A stretch of DNA of 64,000 nucleotides from the NCBI RefSeq assembly GCF_036250675.1, contig NZ_CP109592.1, forward strand, positions 2,108,001-2,172,000, given 5' to 3'. Numbering within the stretch: position 1 is the stretch's first letter; each line of letters starts with the position of its first letter. Below, piece by piece: positions 57,945 through 64,000 of this stretch. Source of the stretch: Streptomyces sp. NBC_01689. GTDB lineage: Bacteria; Actinomycetota; Actinomycetes; Streptomycetales; Streptomycetaceae. The notes beneath the pieces are model-generated. The model ran no database searches and was not told the DNA's origin. It saw nothing but the letters and a program-made list of their open reading frames with translations. The translations under genes were made by a program, and so were the position numbers.

Positions 57945-58381
57945 CCGTCAGCACTCCCCCTGTCAACGGGCAGGTCATCGGCCTGGCCCACTACGCGAGC
58001 CGCGCGGTCCTGGAGACCGAGCTCGCCCGCGCCGGTGTCACCTTCAACCAGTCGGTGGCCCTGCGCGCCGTCTCCGACCAGGGCGGAACCGTCGAGCGCG
58101 CACGGCTCGTCGCCCGCCTGACCGGCGCACTGAAGATCCAGGAGCGGGCGGCCGAAGGGACCGTCGACGAGATGACCGACCTCGGGCTGCTGGCGAAGCC
58201 GGCCGCCGGCCAGGTGTCGCTGACCGACACCGGCGGCGAAGTGTTCGAGCGGATCCGCACCGCGGGGAACCAGATCGCGGCCCGGCTCTACGCGGGAATC
58301 CCGGCGGAGGACCTGGCGACCGTGGGCCGCGTGCTGACCCTGGTCACGGAACGGGCCGAAGCGGAGCTCGCGGGCGCGTAG
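57941..58381 (+). CDS. MarR-like winged-helix regulator 2
   Basis: A 146-residue protein with a MarR fold: VIGLAHYASRAVLETELARA, FNQSVALRAVSDQGGTVERA, then a winged-helix in which the usual recognition helix is replaced by LVARLTGALKIQERAAEGTV; VSLTDTGGEVFERIRTAGNQ IAARLYAG fits the C-terminal dimer helix. GAGGAG upstream; start overlaps the first MarR gene's stop. Two coupled MarR genes suggest a heterodimer or a sensor pair. Confidence 0.8.
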   Translation: MTVSTPPVNGQVIGLAHYASRAVLETELARAGVTFNQSVALRAVSDQGGTVERARLVARLTGALKIQERAAEGTVDEMTDLGLLAKPAAGQVSLTDTGGEVFERIRTAGNQIAARLYAGIPAEDLATVGRVLTLVTERAEAELAGA

Positions 58382-58564
58382 GGGTACCGGCCCGGGGATC
58401 AGGCGCGGAGATCGGCGGAGGACCTCGGGTCCGGCACCGGCACCGGCCGCGGACGCCGGGGACGGGGACGGTACGGGAGCCGGGCCCCGGCGGACAGACG
58501 GCGGGGCGAGTTCGTGGAATATTCAACCAACCCGCTCCGTTGAGGCGCTCGAAGGAGGTCAGCA

Positions 58565-58912
58565 GTGGACATGGAGTACTACGACCACGGGACGGCCGCG
58601 GACCGTTGGGAGCGGGCGCGGATGTTCTTCGACGCCAAGGACTACACCGCGGCGGCGCGGGTCCTGGGCGGGCTGGTGGAGGAGGTGCCGGAGCAGGTCG
58701 GTCCCCGGCTGCTGCTGGCACGTTCGTACTACCACTCGGCCCAACTGGGTCGCGCCGAGACGGAGTTGCGCGCGCTCGTCGAGCTCGACCCGGTGGAGCA
58801 CTACGCCCGGCTGATGCTGGGCCGCACGCTCCAGCGCCAGGGGCGCGAGGACGAGGCCGCGTCGCACCTGCGGATCGCCTCGGCGCTCGCGGGCGAGTTC
58901 GAGCAGGTGTGA
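58565..58912 (+). CDS. Tetratricopeptide-repeat protein, 115 aa
   Basis: Three TPR-like helix pairs: RWERARMFFDAKDYTAAARV LGGLVEEVPEQ, then RLLLARSYYHSAQLGRAETE LRALVELDP and YARLMLGRTLQRQGREDEAA SHL. Protein-interaction module; no partner evident. GTG at 58565 is six bases after AAGGAGG; the ATG at 58571 is too far. Monocistronic, with two terminators after it. Confidence 0.85.
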   Translation: MDMEYYDHGTAADRWERARMFFDAKDYTAAARVLGGLVEEVPEQVGPRLLLARSYYHSAQLGRAETELRALVELDPVEHYARLMLGRTLQRQGREDEAASHLRIASALAGEFEQV

Positions 58913-58945
58913 CCACCGCCCGGAGGTGATCGCCGCTCGGAGGAA

Positions 58946-58979
58946 CGGAGCACCGCGGGGTTCTCGCCGTGGTGCTCCG
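58946..58979 (+). terminator. Terminator 1 after TPR gene
   Basis: Thirteen-bp stem CGGAGCACCGCGG / CCGTGGTGCTCCG with one mismatch. Confidence 0.6.
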
Positions 58980-58980
58980 C

Positions 58981-59016
58981 ACGCGGGCCGGACACGGGAG
59001 GGTGTCCGGCCCGCGT
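58981..59016. terminator. Terminator 2 after TPR gene
   Basis: Perfect 15-bp stem ACGCGGGCCGGACAC / GTGTCCGGCCCGCGT, six-base loop; directly follows terminator 1. Confidence 0.7.
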
Positions 59017-59175
59017 CGCGCTGTCCGGGCCCGCGTCTCGCGGGCCCGCCCGCCGCCGACGTCGAGGACTCCCCCACGGCGCTGGACGTGCGCCGGGTGG
59101 CGGACCCGCGCCCTCCTCACGCCGCTGTCCTCACCCCACTCCTGCCGCGTACGTGGCCACACCGCACCGCCCTCG

Positions 59176-60201
59176 TCACACGGCCCCCGGTTCCATCAAC
59201 CGCCCCAGCAGGTCGTCCAGACTCACCAGGCCGGTCAGTTCGCCCGACGCGTCGCGGACGACGGCGAGGGAGGCGCGGCGCAGGCGGAGCTGTTCGACGG
59301 CGTGGGCGACCGTGTCGTGCGCGGCCAGTTCCGGTACGGGGCGGGCCAGCTCGCGCGCGGTCGCGGCGCGGCCCTGGGCGCGCGCGACCAGGGCGTCGCG
59401 GGCGTGCACCGAGCCGACGACGGTGACACCGTCGTCGGCTCGGACGAGCAGGCGGGTGCGGTCGCTGCCCGCCGCCACACCGAGCACGGTGTCGACGGAG
59501 GCGTCCGCGGGGACCGAGGCGATGCGGTCGGCCGGGGTCTGCAACACGCCGACCGGCTGCTGCGGTTCGGTCAGGGAGCGGGTGATCAGCACGGAGTCCT
59601 TCCTGCTGATCAGACCGACCCGCTCCGACTCCTCGACGAGCTGGGCCAGTTGCTCGCGGTTGTGGACCGAGGCCAGTTCGCCGCGCGGGGTGACCCGGCA
59701 GAGCCGGACCAGCGCGTTGCTCACCCTGTCGAGCGCCACGATCAGGGGCCGGAGCGTCCGGACGATCGCCCGGAAGGGCGGCGCCAGCAGCATCGCGGAG
59801 CGTTCGGGGTACGCGATGGCCCAGGACTTGGGGGCCATCTCACCGACCACCATGTGCAGGAAGACGACCACGAACATCGCCAGCGCGAAGGACACGCCGT
59901 AGCTCAGTGCGGCGGGCAGGCCCAACCGGTGCAGCAGCGGGTCGAGTTCGTGGGAGATCGCGGGCTTGGAGACGGAGCCCAGCCCCAGGGTGCAGACGGT
60001 GGAGCCGAGTTGGGCGCCCGCGAGCATCAGCGACAGCTCCCGCATGCCGGCGAGCGCCGCCGCGGCACCGCGCCGTCCGGCCGCCGCGGCCTGTTCCATC
60101 CGGTGGCGGCGGGCGGCGACCAGCGCGAATTCGGCGGCCACGAAGAATCCGCTGCCGACGAGCAGCAGCACGGTGACGAGGAGAGCCGTCCCGATGGTCA
60201 T
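59176..60201 (-). CDS. CNNM/CorC-type membrane protein (hemolysin-like) 2
   Basis: A 341-residue protein: CNNM transmembrane domain (GSGFFVAAEFALVAARRHRM, MLAGAQLGSTVCTLGLGSVS, YGVSFALAMFVVVFLHMVVG EMAPKS) followed by a CBS pair (DRIASVPADASVDTVLGVAA; LTGLVSLDDLLGRLM). Bacterial CNNM proteins export Mg2+ or affect divalent-cation balance. It lacks the C-terminal CorC domain present in its partner. ATG overlaps the stop of the upstream homologue (ATGA), so the pair is co-translated, as is common in actinobacteria. Confidence 0.88.
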   Translation of the reverse strand: MTIGTALLVTVLLLVGSGFFVAAEFALVAARRHRMEQAAAAGRRGAAAALAGMRELSLMLAGAQLGSTVCTLGLGSVSKPAISHELDPLLHRLGLPAALSYGVSFALAMFVVVFLHMVVGEMAPKSWAIAYPERSAMLLAPPFRAIVRTLRPLIVALDRVSNALVRLCRVTPRGELASVHNREQLAQLVEESERVGLISRKDSVLITRSLTEPQQPVGVLQTPADRIASVPADASVDTVLGVAAGSDRTRLLVRADDGVTVVGSVHARDALVARAQGRAATARELARPVPELAAHDTVAHAVEQLRLRRASLAVVRDASGELTGLVSLDDLLGRLMEPGAV

Positions 60202-61532
60202 GCCCGCTCCTTCCCGGTGCTCATGGCCGGCAGCCGCTCCAGGCGCACGCGCCGCGGGACATGCCGGTCCAGGGCCTGTACGTCGACCGACACGCGGCGT
60301 CCGTCGGACAGTTCGAGCGTCAGCCGGTCCCCGACCGCGGGGAGGCGGCCGAGCCGGTCCACGACCAGGCCCGCCACGGTGTCGTAGTCGTCCTCCTCGG
60401 GCAGGCCGAGACCGGTGACCCCGGCCACCTCGTCCAGGCGTCGTCCCGCGTCCACGAGCCAGCCGGTGCCGTCGGCGACCGCGATCTCCTCGACGGTGTC
60501 GGTCTCGTCCGCGATGTCTCCGACGAGCTCCTCCGCGATGTCCTCGTACGTGACGATGCCCGCCACGCCGCCGTGTTCGTCGAGGACCACGGCGAACTCG
60601 TCGTCGTGCGCGCGCATCTGAGTCACCGCGTCCGGCAACGGCAGGGTGTCCGGCAGCAGCAGCGGGCGCCGGCCGACCGCGCCCGCCGTGGTCCGCGCGA
60701 GCCGGTCGGCCGGCACCCGCATCAGTTCGCGTACGCCGAGGACGGCACTGATGTCGTCCGGGTGGTCTCCCAGGACGGGGTGGTTCGAGTGTCCGTGTGC
60801 GGCGATCAGCCGGACGGCCTCCGCCGCCGTCGCGTCGCCGCGGACGAAGACGACGTCGGCGCGGGGCACCATGACCTCGTCGAGGGTGCGGTCGGAGAAC
60901 TCCAGGGCGTGGTCGAGGAGGTCCGCGGTCTCCCGGGGCAGCTGTCCGTGCTCGTGGGACTCGCCGATGAGATGGCCGAGTTCCTCGAGGGTGGCGCCGT
61001 GGTGCAGCTCGTCCACGGGTTCGATGCCGGCCCCGCGCAGCAGCCGGTCCGCCGCGCCGTCGAAGAGCCGTACGACCGGGCCGACGATCCTGAGATAGGT
61101 GAGCGTCGAGTTCGCCAGGGCCTTCGCGAGGCGCTCCGGGACCGCCAGGGCGAGGTTCTTGGGTGCCAGCTCGCCGAGGACCATCTGCAGCACGGTCGCC
61201 AGGACGAAGGCCAGCACGACGGAGACGCCGGTGACCGCGCCGTCCGGGAGGCCGGAACCCTGGAGCAAGGGTGCGAGCAGGGCCGACACGGACGGCTCGG
61301 CGAGGAAGCCCACGACCAGGCCGGTCACGGTGATGCCGAGCTGGGCACCCGAGAGCATGAACGACAGCCGCTCCAGCACCCGGAGGGCGCGGGCGGCCCG
61401 CCGGTCGCCCGCCGCCGCCTCCCGAGCCAGCGCCAGGCGGTCGGCGGCCACGTACGCGAATTCCTGGGCCACGAAGTAGCCGGTGCCCGCGGTCAGGACG
61501 AGCACGGCCAGGAGACCGAGTGCGGCGCTCAC
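60198..61532 (-). CDS. CNNM/CorC-type membrane protein (hemolysin-like) 1
   Basis: A 444-residue protein with all three modules: CNNM domain (TGYFVAQEFAYVAADRLALA; MLSGAQLGITVTGLVVGFLA; LQMVLGELAPKNLALAVPER), CBS pair (DEVMVPRADVVFVRGDATAA; YEDIAEELVGDI) and CorC_HlyC domain (GWLVDAGRRLDEVAGVTGLG; YDTVAGLVVDRLGRLPAVGD). GTG at 61532 is chosen since the hydrophobic N-terminus starts there; a GTG at 61577 after AAGGGAG adds 15 residues. The upstream CTACAC-GG-GTGTAG palindrome lies 59 bp before 61532. Confidence 0.85.
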   Translation of the reverse strand: MSAALGLLAVLVLTAGTGYFVAQEFAYVAADRLALAREAAAGDRRAARALRVLERLSFMLSGAQLGITVTGLVVGFLAEPSVSALLAPLLQGSGLPDGAVTGVSVVLAFVLATVLQMVLGELAPKNLALAVPERLAKALANSTLTYLRIVGPVVRLFDGAADRLLRGAGIEPVDELHHGATLEELGHLIGESHEHGQLPRETADLLDHALEFSDRTLDEVMVPRADVVFVRGDATAAEAVRLIAAHGHSNHPVLGDHPDDISAVLGVRELMRVPADRLARTTAGAVGRRPLLLPDTLPLPDAVTQMRAHDDEFAVVLDEHGGVAGIVTYEDIAEELVGDIADETDTVEEIAVADGTGWLVDAGRRLDEVAGVTGLGLPEEDDYDTVAGLVVDRLGRLPAVGDRLTLELSDGRRVSVDVQALDRHVPRRVRLERLPAMSTGKERA

Positions 61533-61590
61533 CGGACACCACCCCGCCGCGCGCCGCCCTCGGAGGAGTTCCCCCACGACTCCCTTGTTT

Positions 61591-61604
61591 CTACACGGGT
61601 GTAG
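61591..61604. promoter_or_regulatory. BlaI-type palindrome upstream of CNNM operon
   Basis: CTACAC-GG-GTGTAG: perfect 6-bp arms. BlaI/MecI/CopY regulators recognise TACA...TGTA palindromes, and a BlaI gene lies 1 kb upstream on the same strand. Confidence 0.45.
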
Positions 61605-61628
61605 GAGTCAGGGTTCTCCGGGCGGCCC

Positions 61629-62573
61629 TCAGAGCGGCGTGGCCGCGTACAGGATCAGGAACATCGTCACGGCCGAGTTCGCGGAGGACATCGCGGAGAC
61701 CAGCGTGCCGACGGCGGCGCCCCAGGCGGCCAGGCCCACCGAGGTGAACGCCGACGGCCAGCTCCGGGCCACGGGCGCGGGCCGCAGCAGGGCGGCGACC
61801 CTGCGCGGCACGGGACCCGCGGACGCGAACCCCGCGAACCCCGGGGCCCCGGCTGGCGCGGCCCCCGCGGCGGACAGCAGGGCGGCCCTGCCGATCGCCC
61901 GTGCCACGACCGTGCGGCTTCCCACCGACCGTGCCGCGTCCTCGTCCGCCCACCGCTCCGTGGTGTAGGTGACGGCCGTACGCGACGGGCGCAGGAAGGG
62001 GTTGGCGCGCGCCGCGAGGCGTACGGCGAGCAGGTACCGGTGGTGGCGGGCGGTCAGATGGGCCCGCTCGTGCGCGAAGAGGGCCCGGCGCTCGGGCGGC
62101 GTCAGGCCCCGCAGCAGGGCGGTGGTGACCACCACCCGGTCGCGGGGGCCGCCGGGCAGGGCGTACGCGTAGGGCCTCTCCTCCGGGAGCACCACCACCG
62201 GGGAGGCGGGCAGTCCGGCGAGCGCGCGGCGGGCGGCACGGGCGACGCGGTGGTGCCGCCAGAGGGTCCGCCCGCAGACCGCGAGGACGAGCACCAGGGC
62301 CGGGATCGCCGCCTTGCCCGCGATCTCGTCGTAGGGCACGGCCGCGCGCACCTCGGGGTCCGACCAGCCGTCCGGCAGCGGGTTGCCGGGCAGTTGCGCG
62401 GTGCCGACGACCATCAGCAGGGCCAGGCAGAGCGTGCTGCACACGGCCATGACGGTGGCGAACGCGGTCAGCAGGCGGGTGGCCGTGCGCGGGTGCAGAT
62501 GGAGTTCGGCGAGGCGGGCGACCGGCCAGGCGCTGAGCGGCAGGACCAGCGGCAGAAAGACGAAGACCCCCAT
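61629..62573 (-). CDS. M56-family membrane metallopeptidase (BlaR1-like without sensor domain)
   Basis: A 314-residue membrane protein with N-terminal helices (MGVFVFLPLVLPLSAWPVAR; LLTAFATVMAVCSTLCLALL; AAIPALVLVLAVCGRTLW) and a cytosolic zinc-peptidase segment RALFAHERAHLTARHHRYLL (HExxH at ~169) after VVVTTALLRGL. C-terminus with one or two helices; no penicillin-binding sensor domain. Partner of the BlaI-type regulator, whose gene ends 6 bp upstream; together they form the short actinobacterial BlaI-M56 pair. Confidence 0.88.
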   Translation of the reverse strand: MGVFVFLPLVLPLSAWPVARLAELHLHPRTATRLLTAFATVMAVCSTLCLALLMVVGTAQLPGNPLPDGWSDPEVRAAVPYDEIAGKAAIPALVLVLAVCGRTLWRHHRVARAARRALAGLPASPVVVLPEERPYAYALPGGPRDRVVVTTALLRGLTPPERRALFAHERAHLTARHHRYLLAVRLAARANPFLRPSRTAVTYTTERWADEDAARSVGSRTVVARAIGRAALLSAAGAAPAGAPGFAGFASAGPVPRRVAALLRPAPVARSWPSAFTSVGLAAWGAAVGTLVSAMSSANSAVTMFLILYAATPL

Positions 62574-62579
62574 GAGACG

Positions 62580-63008
62580 TCAGTCCTCCGCACCGCCGGC
62601 CGCTCCCGTCGCCCCGGTCGCGTGCGCCGGGTCCAGGAGTGCGCGCAGCACCTGTTCGTCGTCGGGCGGCAGCGCGGTGACGAAGCTGGCGAGGACGGCC
62701 TCGCGGTCGCTCTCGCCGTCGAGGAGCCGGCGCATCTTGAGCGCGGCCAGGCTCGCGACGTCGGCGGTGGGACGCCATACGAAGGAGCGTCCGCGCCGTT
62801 CACGGGCGACCGCGTCCTTGGCGAGCAGGCGGGTCAGGATGGTGACGACGGTCGTGTAGGCGAGGTCGCCGCCGAGGCTCTCCTGCACCCAGGCGGCGGT
62901 CACGGGGGCGTCCGCCTCGCGCAGCGCGCCGAGGACCTGGCCCTCCAGTTCGCCCTGCCCGCGGCGCCTCGAAGGCCGGTCGGGGACCTTGCGGTCGCGC
63001 TGCGCCAT
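62580..63008 (-). CDS. BlaI/MecI/CopY-family repressor
   Basis: A 142-residue winged-helix repressor: GELEGQVLGALREADAPVTA, recognition region AWVQESLGGDLAYTTVVTIL TRLLAKD and wing RRGRSFVWRPTADV. Acts with M56 peptidase, which cleaves it on signal. It lies just upstream of the M56 gene and may act on the downstream CTACAC-GG-GTGTAG site (inference). Confidence 0.88.
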   Translation of the reverse strand: MAQRDRKVPDRPSRRRGQGELEGQVLGALREADAPVTAAWVQESLGGDLAYTTVVTILTRLLAKDAVARERRGRSFVWRPTADVASLAALKMRRLLDGESDREAVLASFVTALPPDDEQVLRALLDPAHATGATGAAGGAED

Positions 63009-63044
63009 GTCCGTCTCCCTCCGGCGTTCGCGTGCACGATCACG

Positions 63045-64000
63045 CTACCTGGCCGCGGGCGTGCCCCGGCCCCGCCGGTGGGCGATCTCGCCGAGCAGGA
63101 CGTCGACGGCGACGAACGCCGCGAGCGGGATGCCGAACAGGGGGACGAAGTAGCCGAGGACGGCGACGGCCGCCATCGAGGGGACGAGGACCAGCGGCGG
63201 CACCTGCTGCCAGGCGCCCCGCGGGACGGGACGGCCGAACGCGGAGCCGCGGCCGCGCCGCCACCACATGCGGTAGCCCCACACGATCAGCAGGATCAGA
63301 CAGAGCGCGAGCAGCATCAGGGCGATCTGGTTGGCGAGGCCGAAGAGGACACCGGTGTGGGCGTCGATGCCCCAGCGGGTCAGCTTGGCGAGCACCGGAT
63401 GGTCGGCGAACCGCAGCACGTCGGTGACCTTCCCGGTGGCCGGGTCCACCGCGACCGCGTCCTGCTTCTCGGGCCAGCTGCGCTGCACCTGCCTGACCAC
63501 GTAGGCCGAGGAGGTGTCGGCGGGCGGCACGATCTCGACGGGGTTCCCGAGTCCTTCGGCACGGGCCGCCCCGAGGATCCTGTCGAGGTCGGCGGGCGTG
63601 CTCGTCACGGTCCCGGTGCCGGTCCCCGTCCCGGCGCCGCCGTGGCCCGCGTGTGCGCCGCCGATCGCCGCCGACACGGAGGGTGTCGCCTGTCCCAGGG
63701 AGGTCCGCAGCTCGTCGATGTGCGCCCCGGCGTAGGTCGACCAGGTCAGTCCGGTAGCGGAGAGGAAGAAGAACCCGGCGGCCGCCCAGAGGCCGACCGT
63801 GCCGTGCAGGCCCAGGGTGCGGCGGCGTCCCGACGTGCCGCGGACCCTGCGCCGGGCTCGTCCGCGGCCGAACCAGAGCACGAGGCCACCGCCCGAGATC
63901 ACCCACAGCCAGCCGGCCGCGAGTTCGCTGTAGAGGCGGCCGGTCTCGCCGAGCCGGAGGTTGGCGTGGAGTCCGTCGATCCAGGTGCGCAGCGGGAGCG
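63045..64000 (-). CDS. PepSY-associated transmembrane-helix protein, partial
   Basis: The 3' part (about 318 residues) of a larger gene that enters from the right edge. Features: WIDGLHANLRLGETGRLYSE (heme-type/PepSY_TM segment), helices GWLWVISGGGLVLWF, GLWAAAGFFFLSATGLTWS, LMLLALCLILLIVWGYRMWW and LVPSMAAVAVLGYFVPLFGI, with a PepSY-like extracellular segment (VEIVPPADTSSAYVVRQVQR; KQDAVAVDPATGKVTDVLRF). Such proteins are linked to iron or copper reduction and siderophore use; the start and first domain are unseen. A Gly/Thr repeat GTGTGTGTV lies in the loop. Confidence 0.8.
   Translation of the reverse strand, partial: LPLRTWIDGLHANLRLGETGRLYSELAAGWLWVISGGGLVLWFGRGRARRRVRGTSGRRRTLGLHGTVGLWAAAGFFFLSATGLTWSTYAGAHIDELRTSLGQATPSVSAAIGGAHAGHGGAGTGTGTGTVTSTPADLDRILGAARAEGLGNPVEIVPPADTSSAYVVRQVQRSWPEKQDAVAVDPATGKVTDVLRFADHPVLAKLTRWGIDAHTGVLFGLANQIALMLLALCLILLIVWGYRMWWRRGRGSAFGRPVPRGAWQQVPPLVLVPSMAAVAVLGYFVPLFGIPLAAFVAVDVLLGEIAHRRGRGTPAAR

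Overview
The window is high-GC actinobacterial chromosome, almost certainly Streptomyces. Third codon positions are nearly all G or C, TTA codons are very rare (the only one I noticed is in a broken gene), strong perfect-stem hairpins usually lack U-tracts, several starts look leaderless, and the gene content is typical of a Streptomyces arm or sub-arm (many one-component regulators, secreted proteins, SigB-type sigma factor, DUF5709/DUF6131 proteins). I see no rRNA, tRNA, CRISPR array, insertion sequence or prophage. About 56 genes are called; one is a pseudogene and two run off the window ends.

1-10 kb: a GlxA-type regulator (cut at the left edge) diverges from a flavodoxin-fold NAD(P)H oxidoreductase. 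Two paralogous glycine-rich secreted proteins lie 7 kb apart on the minus strand with matching 5' leaders and terminators. Between them are a HelD-type RNA polymerase-recycling ATPase preceded by a sequence matching the rifamycin-associated element (hence HelR, rifamycin tolerance), a CGNR-finger regulator divergent from an MFS exporter, and a membrane SpoIIE-type phosphatase.

10-28 kb: a TetR regulon (aldehyde dehydrogenase, isochorismatase-type hydrolase, lipocalin-like protein, TetR) with four copies of one operator; a decayed LuxR/AAA (LAL) regulator carrying one nonsense and three frameshift lesions; a secreted NPP1/NLP necrosis-type protein; an MFS exporter divergent from a TetR gene; an IclR-controlled catabolic cluster (ornithine-cyclodeaminase-like enzyme, amidohydrolase, M19 dipeptidase); a flavin disulfide reductase; and a globin.

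28-45 kb: a GntR/UTRA regulator faces a CBM3-GH16 secreted polysaccharidase across a region with a DasR-like site and repeated ACTGGT boxes; an ABC transporter is coupled to two tiny upstream ORFs; LysR/aldo-keto reductase/SRPBCC; a compact membrane-lipid operon (PAP2-diacylglycerol-kinase fusion, YihY, PAP2); a 1281-residue secreted subtilase; an alpha/beta hydrolase.

45-58 kb: an 800-bp near-identical direct duplication of a secreted lamin-tail-domain gene (45.6-46.4 and 55.2-56.0 kb) brackets a stress-type block: SAP/Rho-N-like protein, DUF5709, DUF6131, DUF2231, a SigB/SigF-family sigma factor with a self-type promoter, NAD-malic enzyme coupled to fumarase C, and a small secreted protein.

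56-64 kb: pirin divergent from a coupled pair of MarR-type regulators, a TPR protein, two coupled CNNM/CorC membrane proteins, an M56 peptidase-BlaI pair with a possible BlaI-type palindrome in front of the CorC operon, and a PepSY-type membrane protein cut by the right edge.

Functions are assigned from family motifs read by eye; operators, promoters and terminators are sequence inferences.
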